Origin: Proteobacteria bacterium ST_bin12 | GTDB taxonomy: Bacteria > Pseudomonadota > Gammaproteobacteria > Burkholderiales > Methylophilaceae | NCBI GenBank assembly: GCA_002083635.1 | Contig: MSXP01000007.1 | Coordinates: forward strand, 124,001-188,000 | DNA length: 64,000 nt | Direction: 5' to 3' | Part shown: positions 8,787-17,989 of the stretch, piece after piece | How the letters are laid out: every line of letters starts with the position of its first letter | How positions within the stretch are numbered: position 1 is the stretch's first letter | The notes under the pieces: generated by a model | What the model was told of the DNA's origin: nothing | The model's input: the letters and a program-made list of their open reading frames with translations, nothing else | The model's database searches: none | Translations under genes and position numbers: made by a program

Positions 8787-9185
8787 TTATTTGCTGCGCA
8801 CAGCATCAATACTCAACTTACCTGCGCCTGCCACACTGAAATATAAAAACACAAAGCTAAACATAACAGCCAATTCGCCGTGGTTTTGAATAGGTAAAAA
8901 GCCACTTGGTGCATGCGCTATAAAATAGGCCACTGCCATTTGGCCAGAAAGAATAAAAGCTACAGGACGCGTAAACAAGCCAATCAAGATAAGCGCTCCG
9001 CCAACCAATTCCAAAATACCTGCTACACCCATTAATGACATCAACTGTAGGCCATCAAACATCTCGTTATACGGCATGCCAAATAGCTTTGATGTGCCAT
9101 GCTGCAGAAACAAAAAACCAGTAATAATGCGTAATAAACCTAAAACATAAGGCGTCCATTTGTCACAGAATTGCGCATTAAACAT
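8787..9185 (-). CDS. DoxX-family membrane protein
   Basis: A 132-residue protein with four predicted transmembrane helices and the DoxX signatures RIITGFLFLQHGTSKLF and GVAGILELVGGALILIGLFTRP. The family is linked loosely to thiosulfate:quinone oxidation and to oxidative-stress membrane complexes; most single-copy members have no defined role. It is monocistronic here, with a GGAAA ribosome site. No neighbouring gene points to a function. Confidence 0.82.
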   Translation of the reverse strand: MFNAQFCDKWTPYVLGLLRIITGFLFLQHGTSKLFGMPYNEMFDGLQLMSLMGVAGILELVGGALILIGLFTRPVAFILSGQMAVAYFIAHAPSGFLPIQNHGELAVMFSFVFLYFSVAGAGKLSIDAVRSK

Positions 9186-9355
9186 TTTATTTTCCTTTGT
9201 TGTTGATTGATATTCTTGATTTATAAACTAAACCCATTTGCATCTTAACTGATTAATTATGCAGGGTATAAAATTTACATTTAGTGAGTTAACAAAGGTT
9301 ATGATAATTTATATGCTATTCATTTTGTAATAGCTCAACGTATGGATTCAACATT

Positions 9356-9949
9356 ATGGACATGATTTCTAATTTAGCGCTGGCTGGTGGTTTAAGTTGG
9401 GCCAGCGGCTTACGCCTATACCTTACGGTATTTATGGTGGGTGCGTTGGCTAGGTATAACGTTATTAATCTGCCCGCTAGCTTGGATATATTAAGCAATC
9501 CAATTGTGCTTGTTGTGGCAGGCGTGTTGTGTGTGATTGAGTTTTTAGCCGATAAAATTCCTTATGTGGATAGCGCTTGGGATTCAATTCAAACCTTTAT
9601 CCGTATTCCTGCAGGCGCCCTACTTGCCATGGGCGCCATCAATAGCAGCGACCCAGTAATTGCGACCATTACAGCTTTACTTGGCGGCTCTTTAGCAGGT
9701 GCCACTCATGCTACAAAAGCGGGTAGCCGCGCGTTGATTAACACCTCGCCAGAGCCTGTTAGCAATATTACCGCATCTTTTAGTGAAGAAGGTTTGTTAT
9801 TAACGGGCGGCTGGCTAGCATTAATGCAACCTGCTGTATTTATTGGTTTATTATTGGGATTTATTGTGTTTATGTTTTGGTTATTGCCAAAACTGTGGCG
9901 CGGCATCAAGCTGGTGCTGGGTAATGTAGGTAAAGTAACGCGCGCCTAA
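9356..9949 (+). CDS. DUF4126-family membrane protein
   Basis: A 197-residue inner-membrane protein, glycine- and alanine-rich, with about five hydrophobic segments. The N-terminal ALAGGLSWASGLRLYLTVF and central EFLADKIPYVDSAWDSIQTF regions match the DUF4126 pattern. The mid-region GGSLAGATHATKAGSRALINTSPEP is polar. Function is unknown. It stands alone between divergent and convergent neighbours, with no clear ribosome site upstream of the ATG. Confidence 0.72.
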   Translation: MDMISNLALAGGLSWASGLRLYLTVFMVGALARYNVINLPASLDILSNPIVLVVAGVLCVIEFLADKIPYVDSAWDSIQTFIRIPAGALLAMGAINSSDPVIATITALLGGSLAGATHATKAGSRALINTSPEPVSNITASFSEEGLLLTGGWLALMQPAVFIGLLLGFIVFMFWLLPKLWRGIKLVLGNVGKVTRA

Positions 9950-9955
9950 CTTAGC

Positions 9956-11143
9956 CTAGACTTTTTGGCTTTTCCATAAGCGCGTTTGGCTAATCACCAT
10001 TAAAGCAATCAGCAAATAAACTAGCATGGCAATCGCCAAGCCCATGACACTTCCCCATACCAAAGGCACAATTAAGCCCGCCGATACGGTTGAAAGTAGC
10101 ATTTGAATAAATGCTTGACCAGATGCCGCTGTACCGCGGATTCTAGGATGGCGATCAAGCGCAGCCAATGAAATAATCGGCATCACTAAAGCCATGCCCA
10201 CATTAAATAAAGCAACAGGCAAAATATTAAAAAAAGCATTTAACGGTAAGAAATAGCAAACCGCGATATTGAACAAAACAATCAAAAGCATCCAGCTAAA
10301 TGCAAGCTTAAGTACGGTTTTTGGCGCATATTTACCAGCCGCATATTTGGCCAAATAAGAACCCAGCACCATGCCACATACAGTTGGGACAAATAAATAG
10401 CCATACTGTTGCGGACTTAACCCTAAATGCTTGCCTAAAAACACAGGGCTAGCCAGCACATAGATGAAAAAAGCTGAAAAACAACTGCCAATAGTGATGC
10501 CCAGTTTGGCAAATTCGGCATCTCTAAAGACGGTTTTATAACTACTTAACACATTTTTTGCCGATAATTTTAAGCGTTTTTCGATCGGCATGGTTTCTGG
10601 CAGAAAAGTCACCGATGCCCACAATGTCACGCCTGCATAAATCGCTAAAAAGATAAATATCGCCTGCCAGTGAATGCCTAACAACAATCCACCAATAATC
10701 GGCGCAATGGCTGGGGCAATACCAAATAGCATTTGTACAGTCGCCATCACTCTTTGTGCAGCAGCGCCCTCAAATAAATCGCGAACCATGGCACGTGCAA
10801 CCGTATTACCAGCCCCGCCGCTTGCACCTTGCAGCGCTCTAAAAAACCACAGCGTTTCTACGTTTGGGGCAAAAGCGCAACCAACAGAGGCCAATACAAA
10901 AATGCCTAAACCCCATTTAATGGTGGTAATGCGCCCAATTGCATCTGAAATGGCGCCATGCCATAACGTCATTAAGGCGTAAGGCAGTAAATAAACGGTT
11001 AGGCTTTGCTGAATATGCAAATCTGAGGTGCGCAAATCAGCACCCATGGCGTGAAAGGCTGGCAGATAGGTATCAATAGCAAAAGGCGCAAGCGCAGCTA
11101 GGCTTGCCAGCACATATACTAAAAAAATGGAGTGTGGTTTCAA
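9956..11143 (-). CDS. MFS efflux transporter, Bcr/CflA family
   Basis: A 395-residue twelve-helix exporter of the DHA1 group. The N-terminal motif DTYLPAFHAMGADL and the motif-C-like GASGGAGNTVARAMVRDLFEG fit Bcr/CflA drug and metabolite exporters. It begins 6 bases after the stop of the FkbM gene, which itself follows pqqE by 46 bases on the same strand, so it may belong to a longer pqq transcript. That context raises the possibility that it exports PQQ or a related compound; a generic multidrug pump is the default reading. Confidence 0.82.
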   Translation of the reverse strand: MKPHSIFLVYVLASLAALAPFAIDTYLPAFHAMGADLRTSDLHIQQSLTVYLLPYALMTLWHGAISDAIGRITTIKWGLGIFVLASVGCAFAPNVETLWFFRALQGASGGAGNTVARAMVRDLFEGAAAQRVMATVQMLFGIAPAIAPIIGGLLLGIHWQAIFIFLAIYAGVTLWASVTFLPETMPIEKRLKLSAKNVLSSYKTVFRDAEFAKLGITIGSCFSAFFIYVLASPVFLGKHLGLSPQQYGYLFVPTVCGMVLGSYLAKYAAGKYAPKTVLKLAFSWMLLIVLFNIAVCYFLPLNAFFNILPVALFNVGMALVMPIISLAALDRHPRIRGTAASGQAFIQMLLSTVSAGLIVPLVWGSVMGLAIAMLVYLLIALMVISQTRLWKSQKV

Positions 11144-11149
11144 CGGAAT

Positions 11150-11968
11150 TTAAATGGTTAAATTAATACCAGTTTCAGTTGTATTGATGTGCGTTACTCC
11201 AGGGTCGGAGTGATGAATAGCTAAAATATTGATACCCATTGGGTAAGTTTGGTAACCGTGTAGCATTAAAAAAGCTTCTACTTGCACCTTATCGGTTTTA
11301 ATAATTTCGATGGTCATCATGGGTTTGCAACGCTTAATGGTTTCTACAGCGCCTTGTAAAACGTCTACTTCCATGCCTTCTACATCAATTTTAATCAAAT
11401 CCACGCGCGGCAAATTTAGTGAATCAATGGTTTTTTGCTGAACGGCCAACATCGCTGCATCAGAATAGTCAATTTTCTGCCCAATAAATTCATTGGATTT
11501 ATTTTGCTTTAACTCCAAGCTGCCGAAACTGGCTGGCACTAGATAATCTGGTACAGGAATCTTGATTTCTTTATTCTCACTGCCTACCGCAGCAAGCTGC
11601 GCAGATGCATTTAAGCAGTTATTAATGGCGATATTGCCTGCCAGCGCGTAATAGACCTTCTCCTGCGCCTCAAAGGCAATAACTCTGCCCCACTGATGCA
11701 TATGTTTTGCCCATTCAACCGTGTGCACGCCAATATTGGCACCACAATCTAAGCCCACAACGCCGTCGCCAAAATATTTGCGGCGCAAACTGAGCAATGC
11801 CATCACAAAGCTGACTTCTTCTTGGTCAAAACTAGAGGTATTCAGCAGTTGATAGCCAACGCCGTAACCGCGATTTGCATCCACCATGCGGTAATCATTA
11901 CGATTCACAATAAAGGTGCCGTGATTGGTGGAAGCTAAAACAAAAGGGATAGGACGGCGGCTGGCCAT
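11150..11968 (-). CDS. FkbM-family SAM-dependent methyltransferase
   Basis: A 272-residue Rossmann methyltransferase. The SAM-binding motif VVGLDCGANIGVHTVEWAKHM is at about residues 70-90, followed by the acidic-end beta2 VIAFEAQEKVY and the FkbM block DLIKIDVEGMEVDVLQGA. FkbM proteins O-methylate sugars or polyketide hydroxyls; the substrate here is unknown. It lies between pqqE and the MFS exporter, all on one strand with short gaps. No sugar-biosynthesis genes are close by. Confidence 0.85.
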   Translation of the reverse strand: MASRRPIPFVLASTNHGTFIVNRNDYRMVDANRGYGVGYQLLNTSSFDQEEVSFVMALLSLRRKYFGDGVVGLDCGANIGVHTVEWAKHMHQWGRVIAFEAQEKVYYALAGNIAINNCLNASAQLAAVGSENKEIKIPVPDYLVPASFGSLELKQNKSNEFIGQKIDYSDAAMLAVQQKTIDSLNLPRVDLIKIDVEGMEVDVLQGAVETIKRCKPMMTIEIIKTDKVQVEAFLMLHGYQTYPMGINILAIHHSDPGVTHINTTETGINLTI

Positions 11969-12014
11969 TTAACGCCTTAACAAAACAATAAAACTGAATT
12001 TTATCAGCTAATTG

Positions 12015-13244
12015 TTATGGCAAGGCATGAAATTCCTCAACGCGCTCTTTATCACCCGCCACATATTTTTTAGAATTTTTATCGGTTCTAAAAATAATCG
12101 GTTTAGATGCCAAAACTGGATTTTTAGAATCTTCAATCGCTTTTTCAATTAAGTGATGATTAGGTGAAAGCGAGCAAACTGGGTCGGCACTTTCTGCGTC
12201 GCCTGTCAGCAAAAACGCTTGACAGCGACAGCCACCCAAGTCGTTCATTTTCTCTGGGCAAGTAACACATGGCCCTTTCATCCAATCGGTGCCACGGTAT
12301 TTATTAAAGGCTGGGCTTTCTTTCCAGGCATATTCCAAGCCGCTATCACGCACATTAGGGAAAGCCATGTTTGGCAATACGCGTGCTGAATGGCACGGTA
12401 ACACATCGCCATTGGCAGTCACAATCATAAATACTTCACCCCAGCCGTTCATGCATTTTTTCGGGCGGTCGCCAAAGTAATCAGGCACAACAAAGAATAT
12501 CTTCATTTTATTACCGACTTTATGGCGGAATTCGTTGGTAATACGTTCCGCTTCGTCGATTTGTTCTTTCAATGGCATCAATTGGCTACGATTGACCAAC
12601 GACCAGCCGTAATACTGTGTATTGGCTAGTTCAACATAATCGGCTCCAAGCGCTTCAGCCATTTCTAAAATTTCTTTGATATGACCGATGTTATATCGGT
12701 GTATCACCACATTCAGCACCATTGGATAACCATGATTTTTAATCATGGCGGCTACTTTTTTCTTCAGTTCAAAAGTTTTGGTATTGGTAATGAAGTTATT
12801 AATTTCTTCCGTAATATCATGCATCGATAGTTGGATATGGTCTAAACCACCATCTTTAAAGGCTTGGATACGTTTTTCAGTTAAGCCAACGCCTGAAGTG
12901 ATTAAATTACTGTAGTAGCCCAATTTTTTGGCTTCAATCACAATATCTTCAATATCATCACGCAATAATGGCTCGCCGCCTGAAATGCCCAACTGAATCG
13001 CACCCATTTTGCGCGCATCACGCAAGGCATTAATCCATTGCTCAGTCGTCAATTCGTTTTGCGTATGTTTATCGTAATCGGTTGGGTTATAGCAAAATGC
13101 ACAATGTAATGGGCAGCGATACGTCACCTCCGCCAGTAACCATAAAGGCTGAGTATGCGTGATATTTGCTGCCACGCCATTATTCTTAGCTTGTGCGTGA
13201 ATCTCTTTCTGTACAACTGACTCACCTAATGATGTTTGTGTCAT
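12015..13244 (-). CDS. pqqE: PqqE, radical SAM enzyme of PQQ synthesis
   Basis: A 409-residue radical SAM/SPASM protein that cross-links Glu and Tyr of PqqA in the first step of PQQ synthesis. The radical SAM cluster is C44-x3-C48-x2-C51 (CPLHCAFC), with GGEPLL following. SPASM cysteines lie in the C-terminal third (CMNGWGE, CHSARV, CVTCPE, GGCRCQAF). It has about 25 extra N-terminal residues compared with the usual 370-380-residue enzyme, so an internal start is possible although no better ribosome site was seen. The gap to pqqD is 75 bases. Confidence 0.95.
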   Translation of the reverse strand: MTQTSLGESVVQKEIHAQAKNNGVAANITHTQPLWLLAEVTYRCPLHCAFCYNPTDYDKHTQNELTTEQWINALRDARKMGAIQLGISGGEPLLRDDIEDIVIEAKKLGYYSNLITSGVGLTEKRIQAFKDGGLDHIQLSMHDITEEINNFITNTKTFELKKKVAAMIKNHGYPMVLNVVIHRYNIGHIKEILEMAEALGADYVELANTQYYGWSLVNRSQLMPLKEQIDEAERITNEFRHKVGNKMKIFFVVPDYFGDRPKKCMNGWGEVFMIVTANGDVLPCHSARVLPNMAFPNVRDSGLEYAWKESPAFNKYRGTDWMKGPCVTCPEKMNDLGGCRCQAFLLTGDAESADPVCSLSPNHHLIEKAIEDSKNPVLASKPIIFRTDKNSKKYVAGDKERVEEFHALP

Positions 13245-13319
13245 TTTGCTACTCCTTGATGGTGTACTTAACCACTTTTTTTGCCTGAATTTTTAGCACA
13301 CTTAATACTTATAAATTAT

Positions 13320-13628
13320 CTATATTTTTCTGATCCAAGCCTTACCATACGCCATTTCAAACATGCCAATAATATCGGCTTCAATATTTACCGCATCCGG
13401 AAAAGCTGCTTTTAACTCAGCCACAATATCGCCCACAGTCGCCTTGCCATCTACACGCTTAATCACTTCACCCGCACCGCCATGCAGTTTGACCATGCCT
13501 TCAGGAAAAAGTATCACATAACTTTGCTGTGCATCTTCCCACTGAAAGCGATGGTGTAAAGCTATGGCAAATACATCTGCATGCGCTATTTTGGTTTCTT
13601 CTGTTTGGCTCACTTGTAGGTTTTCCAT
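13320..13628 (-). CDS. pqqD: PqqD, PqqA-binding peptide chaperone
   Basis: A 102-residue RRE-domain protein that presents PqqA to PqqE. It has the family pattern HHRFQWEDAQQSYVILFPEGMVKLHGGAGEVIKRVDG and a winged-helix C-terminus. It begins 17 bases after the pqqC stop. The N-terminus carries about 20 polar residues before the RRE core, so the true start could be slightly internal. Confidence 0.93.
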   Translation of the reverse strand: MENLQVSQTEETKIAHADVFAIALHHRFQWEDAQQSYVILFPEGMVKLHGGAGEVIKRVDGKATVGDIVAELKAAFPDAVNIEADIIGMFEMAYGKAWIRKI

Positions 13629-13645
13629 TTAGTTTTTATCGTTTT

Positions 13646-14422
13646 TTAGTCGAAATTAATCACAGGTTGATGGAAGTAATCTTTGCCATCGACTTTAATA
13701 TCCACGCTCGAAGCCAACATTATCGAATCGGCAATTACCCACAACACATTCAGCTTAAATTGCAGAATATCCAGAGCTTTTAATTGCATTTCGCGTGAGG
13801 TACTAAAATAATCCAGCGTTACACTTAGCCCTTGTTCTACATCTCGGCGTGCTTCAGTTAAGCGTTTTTTAAAGTAACTTAGGCCTGATTCATTAATCCA
13901 TGGATACATTTGCGGCCATGAGCTGATGCGTTGTTGGTGAATGTGCGGCGCGAATAATTCCGTTAAGCTAGAGCATACAGATTCTTGCCAACTACGTTGT
14001 TTGGCGAAGTTCACATAGGCGTCTACTGCAAATTTAACCCCTGGGCTCACTAGTTTAAGCGATGTAATTTGTTCACGCGTTAAGCCAACCGCTTCACCCA
14101 GCTGAATCCAAGCCTCAATACCACCAACCGCTTTTTTACCATCCTCATCTACACCATCATGGTCAGTAATGCGCACAATCCATTGTTTACGCACTTCAAC
14201 GTCATCGCAATTAGACAGTATTGCCGCATCTTTCATGGGAATAGAAATTTGGTAGTAAAAACGATTCGCCACCCAGCATTGCAATTGGTCTTTGGTTAAC
14301 TTTCCCTCATACATCATCACGTGAAAGGGATGGTAAATATGATAGCCTTGGCCTTTTTCGCGTAGCTTGTCTTCAAACTCCTCGCGAGTCCAAGGCATAT
14401 TATCTTTAGTGAATCCGTTCAT
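13646..14422 (-). CDS. pqqC: PqqC, pyrroloquinoline-quinone synthase
   Basis: A 258-residue all-helical, cofactor-free oxidase that closes and oxidises the PQQ ring in the last step. Conserved blocks include [26 protein letters not shown] and RITDHDGVD. Length matches the family (about 250). It lies 19 bases after pqqB. Confidence 0.95.
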   Translation of the reverse strand: MNGFTKDNMPWTREEFEDKLREKGQGYHIYHPFHVMMYEGKLTKDQLQCWVANRFYYQISIPMKDAAILSNCDDVEVRKQWIVRITDHDGVDEDGKKAVGGIEAWIQLGEAVGLTREQITSLKLVSPGVKFAVDAYVNFAKQRSWQESVCSSLTELFAPHIHQQRISSWPQMYPWINESGLSYFKKRLTEARRDVEQGLSVTLDYFSTSREMQLKALDILQFKLNVLWVIADSIMLASSVDIKVDGKDYFHQPVINFD

Positions 14423-14441
14423 TGTCTAAACTCCAAATTTC

Positions 14442-15359
14442 TTACAATACGATGTCCATGCCGTCATAGGCCACTTCAATATTATGTTGGTTCAAAATGG
14501 CACGCTCGGCAGAATCTTCACGCAGAATTGGATTGGTATTATTGATATGAATCAATACTTTGCGTACATTACCAAATTCATTAAGCTTTTCAATCATACC
14601 GCCCTCGCCCGATTGCGGATTATGGCCAATGCTGCGCGCGGTTTTAGTCATCAAACCCATATCGATCATTTCGGTATTGGTCCAAAACGTACCGTCCACC
14701 ATAATGCAATCGGCTTGCGACATTAATGGCGGCAAATGCGGTTCAATCTCACCTAGGCCTGGGCTATACCAGCATTTTTTACCTGTAGAAATTTCTTCAA
14801 TCAACACGCCAATGGTGTCGCCAGGATGCGGGTCGTTACGGTGTGGGGAATATGGCGGGGCAGCACTTTTGAGGGCTACTGCAGTGAATCTTAAATTAGG
14901 TACGCTAGGAATTTCAAAGGACGTTTTGCCATCAACCGGCACATTATGACGATTAATGCCGCAGTAATGTCCCAAAATATTCAACACTTGGTTACCTGTG
15001 GTTAAATCTTCATACACCATATCAGTGCAGTAAATTTCGCGCTTTACTTTGCCTTCGCGCAACATAAATAAACCTGTTGTATGATCAATTTGCGCATCAA
15101 TCAGCACAATGGCTTGAATACCTGAATCTCTAATATTTCGACCTGGTTGCAATGGCGCAAAATCTTGAATTTGTTGTAATACATCAGGCGATGCATTAAA
15201 CAACACCCAATCAACGCCATTACCCGAAACACAAATCGAAGATTGCGTGCGTTTGGTGGCTTTAATCGTCCCTTTACGCAAACCATCACAGTTTGGACAA
15301 TTACAGTTCCATTGTGGAAAACCGCCGCCTGCTGCGGCACCTAAAACGTGAATATGCAT
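14442..15359 (-). CDS. pqqB: PqqB, metallo-beta-lactamase-fold PQQ synthesis protein
   Basis: A 305-residue member of the metallo-hydrolase fold that hydroxylates the tyrosine part of the PqqA-derived intermediate. The N-terminal HVLGAAAGGGFPQWNCNCPNC carries the structural-zinc cysteines; IDAQIDHTTGLFMLREG replaces the canonical HxHxDH of hydrolases, as is usual for PqqB. Separated from pqqA by 162 bases holding a hairpin terminator. Confidence 0.95.
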   Translation of the reverse strand: MHIHVLGAAAGGGFPQWNCNCPNCDGLRKGTIKATKRTQSSICVSGNGVDWVLFNASPDVLQQIQDFAPLQPGRNIRDSGIQAIVLIDAQIDHTTGLFMLREGKVKREIYCTDMVYEDLTTGNQVLNILGHYCGINRHNVPVDGKTSFEIPSVPNLRFTAVALKSAAPPYSPHRNDPHPGDTIGVLIEEISTGKKCWYSPGLGEIEPHLPPLMSQADCIMVDGTFWTNTEMIDMGLMTKTARSIGHNPQSGEGGMIEKLNEFGNVRKVLIHINNTNPILREDSAERAILNQHNIEVAYDGMDIVL

Positions 15360-15478
15360 GAGACTCTTTGCTTAACTATTTAAAAATTTGATTTTACGCT
15401 TAAAAAATTGTCTTTCGATTTTTAAAAGGTAAAAAAGGGTTTGTTTTGTTCAATAAAAGTCAGCTTTTTTATACAAAA

Positions 15479-15500
15479 AAGGCTGTCTTTCAACAGCCTT
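15479..15500 (-). terminator. Hairpin with T tract between pqqA and pqqB
   Basis: On the minus strand, AAGGCTGT and ACAGCCTT (8-base arms at 15493-15500 and 15479-15486) surround a 6-base loop and are followed by a T run. It is 21 bases past the pqqA stop and upstream of pqqB. Partial termination here would give abundant pqqA mRNA and less pqqBCDE mRNA. Confidence 0.8.
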
Positions 15501-15521
15501 TTATAATTAACAAAAAGCTAA

Positions 15522-15593
15522 TTATTTGTTCATTACGTACATTGTTACTTCAAAGCCAAAACGCATTTCAGTAGCTGCTGGTGTTGTCCACAT
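15522..15593 (-). CDS. pqqA: PqqA, PQQ precursor peptide
   Basis: A 23-codon open frame, too short for normal gene calling, opening at the ATG whose first base is 15593 with a GGAAA ribosome site. The peptide starts MWTTPAATEMRF and holds the conserved E15-x3-Y19 pair (EVTMY), the two residues that PqqE joins and that become the carbon skeleton of PQQ. It is upstream of pqqB on the same strand, as in other methylotrophs. Identification is firm from motif, size and position. Confidence 0.96.
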   Translation of the reverse strand: MWTTPAATEMRFGFEVTMYVMNK

Positions 15594-15658
15594 GATAATT
15601 TCCTTAAAGTTAAATGATTTAAAAAGTCGCTGTTGCTTTTAATTTGTGCCACAACGTG

Positions 15659-15685
15659 AAACGAATTTTGCGCGCTAATTCGTTT
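15659..15685. promoter_or_regulatory. Palindrome upstream of pqqA
   Basis: Perfect 9-base arms AAACGAATT (15659-15667) and AATTCGTTT (15677-15685) flank 9 bases with core GCGCGC, 66 bases upstream of the pqqA start and about 60 past the end of the DAHP-synthase gene. There is no T run on the minus strand after it, so an operator or leader hairpin is more likely than a terminator. Confidence 0.4.
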
Positions 15686-15747
15686 TAACAATACTGATAA
15701 CTTACCCAAATATGACTAAGTAAATTCATGATGCAGTCATCAGGAAA

Positions 15748-16854
15748 CTAGTCGCTCATCTCTTCGCTTAACCGTTTATTTCTGCGTTGGCGAACGGATA
15801 AGGCTAAAGCTTCAAGTAAATCAACCGATTCTTGCCAACCCAAGCACGCATCCGTAATTGATTGCCCGTATTTAAGCTCGCAACCAGGCGTATGGTCTTG
15901 GCGACCTTCATTAAGATGCGATTCCACCATTAAACCAATAATGCGTGCATCGCCAGCAGCAACTTGTTTGGCTACATCGCGCGCTACTTCGTTTTGCTTG
16001 GTGTATTGCTTGCTGCTATTGGCATGACTGCAATCAATCATCAGTCTAGGTGCTAAACCTGCACTGGCTAGTTGAGTACAAGCATCATCTACGCTGGCCG
16101 CATCATAATTAGGCGTTTTTCCGCCACGCAAAATCACATGGCAATCTTCATTGCCGGTGGTTGAGATAATGGCCGATTGGCCTTCTTTGGTTACTGACAA
16201 GAAATGATGTGGGCTAGCCGCGGTTTTAATCGCATCAATCGCCACGCGCACGCTACCATCTGTGCCATTTTTAAAGCCCACTGGGCAAGATAAGCCAGAA
16301 GCCAACTCTCTATGCACTTGTGATTCAGTCGTACGCGCGCCAATGGCGCCCCAACTGACCAAATCGGCTGTGTATTGTGGCGTAATCGTATCTAAAAACT
16401 CAGCACCTGCTGGCACGCCAAGCTCATTTACATCCAGCAAAAATTTACGCGCGATTTCTAGGCCTTCATTAATGGCATAACTACCATCCAAATGCGGGTC
16501 ATTAATCAAGCCTTTCCAGCCCACTGTGGTGCGTGGTTTTTCAAAATACACACGCATCACAATCAATAAATCGGCCGCTAAGTTTTTACGCACTTCCAAT
16601 AAGCGTTGCGCGTATTCCATGCCCGCTTTTGTGTCATGTATAGAGCAAGGCCCCACAATCACCAACAATCTATCGTCCGCCTGATGCAATATGCGGTGAA
16701 TCGCCGCGCGCGTGCGCAAAATATTGTGCGTTGAGTCAGCGCTTTCTTTTAAACGGCTTAATAAATCAGATGGCGTGTTTAAAGGCTTGATTTCGCGTAT
16801 GCGAACATCATCCGTTGCCAGCTTTTCATACATTAGTTTTTCTTGATCGGTCAT
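15748..16854 (-). CDS. 3-deoxy-7-phosphoheptulonate (DAHP) synthase, class I
   Basis: A 368-residue AroF/G/H-type enzyme joining PEP and erythrose 4-phosphate at the head of the shikimate pathway. Signature blocks are VGPCSIHD, MRVYFEKPRTTVGWKG, FKNGTDGSV, ILRGGKTPNYD and DCSHANS. It starts 3 bases after the hisC stop and so belongs to the gyrA-serC-pheA-hisC transcript. Which aromatic amino acid inhibits it cannot be told from the sequence. Confidence 0.94.
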   Translation of the reverse strand: MTDQEKLMYEKLATDDVRIREIKPLNTPSDLLSRLKESADSTHNILRTRAAIHRILHQADDRLLVIVGPCSIHDTKAGMEYAQRLLEVRKNLAADLLIVMRVYFEKPRTTVGWKGLINDPHLDGSYAINEGLEIARKFLLDVNELGVPAGAEFLDTITPQYTADLVSWGAIGARTTESQVHRELASGLSCPVGFKNGTDGSVRVAIDAIKTAASPHHFLSVTKEGQSAIISTTGNEDCHVILRGGKTPNYDAASVDDACTQLASAGLAPRLMIDCSHANSSKQYTKQNEVARDVAKQVAAGDARIIGLMVESHLNEGRQDHTPGCELKYGQSITDACLGWQESVDLLEALALSVRQRRNKRLSEEMSD

Positions 16855-16857
16855 TTT

Positions 16858-17958
16858 TTACTTTTTTATAATCTGCGCTAAAACTTCTAAAAAGCGAGCA
16901 TTTTCGCTAAATAAACCAATGCTCACGCGCAAATAATCGGGCATTTCATAATTGGCAATTGGGCGCACAATCACGCCATTTTTTAATAACTGCTGATTCA
17001 CAAGAGCAGCATGTTCAATTTTAAAACTAATAAAATTGGCAAACGAAGGAATATAACTTAAGCCTAAAGCCGTTAAGCCTTGTGCAATTTGCACCATACC
17101 AGCCTGATTTAAGGCATAGCTACGCTCAACAAAGTCGTCATCTGCCAAACTAGCAACCGCCGCCGCTTGCGCTACATTATTCACATTAAATGGCTGACGC
17201 ACGCGGTTTAGCATATCGGCAACATTGGCGTGCATTAAGCCAAAACCAATGCGCAAACCTGCCAAGCCATAAGCTTTAGAAAAGGTGCGCGAAATAATCA
17301 AGTTATCAAATTCGCTCAACCAGGTAGTGGCTTCCGATTTATGATTAGCCGATAAATACTCGTCATAAGCTTCATCTAGCACTACCAATACATTTTTTGG
17401 TACTTGCTGTAAAAAAGCTTTTAGTACATCTTTGGCAAGCAAAGTACCAGTTGGATTATTGGGGTTAGCAATAAATATCAAGCGCGTTTTTGGCGTTATC
17501 ACTTTTACAAAAGCATCTAAATCGTGTGCAAAATCTTTTGCAGGCACTACCACACCAGTAGCACCCACTGCTTGCGTTACTAGTGGATACACAGCAAAGG
17601 CATGCTGAGAGTAAATCGCCTCACAGCCTGTATGCAAAAAGGCTCTAGCAGCAAGTTCTAAAATATCATTTGAGCCATTGCCAAATACAATTTGGTTGTG
17701 CGCAACATTAAATTTTTGCGCCACCACTTGGCGTAGTGCAAAACTATTGCCATCTGGATACCGTGCAATATCGTAAATAGCATCTTCAATAGCCATTTGC
17801 GCTTTGGGGCTAATGCCAAGCGGGTTTTCATTAGAAGCTAATTTAACAATATCGGCCTCATTTAAACCCATTTCACGCGCAAGCTCACTAATAGGCTTGC
17901 CACCTTGGTAAGGCGCAATAGCGCGAATGTAATCGGGGGCTAAATCACTGATATTCAT
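16858..17958 (-). CDS. hisC: Histidinol-phosphate/aromatic aminotransferase
   Basis: A 366-residue fold-type I PLP aminotransferase. The motif LASNENPLG, the substrate-binding FIANPNNPTG and the PLP lysine in SRTFSKAYGLAGLRIG are visible. In this betaproteobacterial gene order the enzyme usually serves as hisC2, transaminating prephenate or phenylpyruvate, so it may act on aromatic keto acids as well as, or instead of, imidazole-acetol phosphate. It lies 31 bases after pheA and 3 before the DAHP-synthase gene. Confidence 0.92.
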   Translation of the reverse strand: MNISDLAPDYIRAIAPYQGGKPISELAREMGLNEADIVKLASNENPLGISPKAQMAIEDAIYDIARYPDGNSFALRQVVAQKFNVAHNQIVFGNGSNDILELAARAFLHTGCEAIYSQHAFAVYPLVTQAVGATGVVVPAKDFAHDLDAFVKVITPKTRLIFIANPNNPTGTLLAKDVLKAFLQQVPKNVLVVLDEAYDEYLSANHKSEATTWLSEFDNLIISRTFSKAYGLAGLRIGFGLMHANVADMLNRVRQPFNVNNVAQAAAVASLADDDFVERSYALNQAGMVQIAQGLTALGLSYIPSFANFISFKIEHAALVNQQLLKNGVIVRPIANYEMPDYLRVSIGLFSENARFLEVLAQIIKK

Positions 17959-17989
17959 ACAAAAAACCTATTTACTTAAAACAAAATTT

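Noticed and set aside
14484..14949. Plus-strand open frames inside pqqB
   Set aside because: Antisense to a well-supported gene; no ribosome site.
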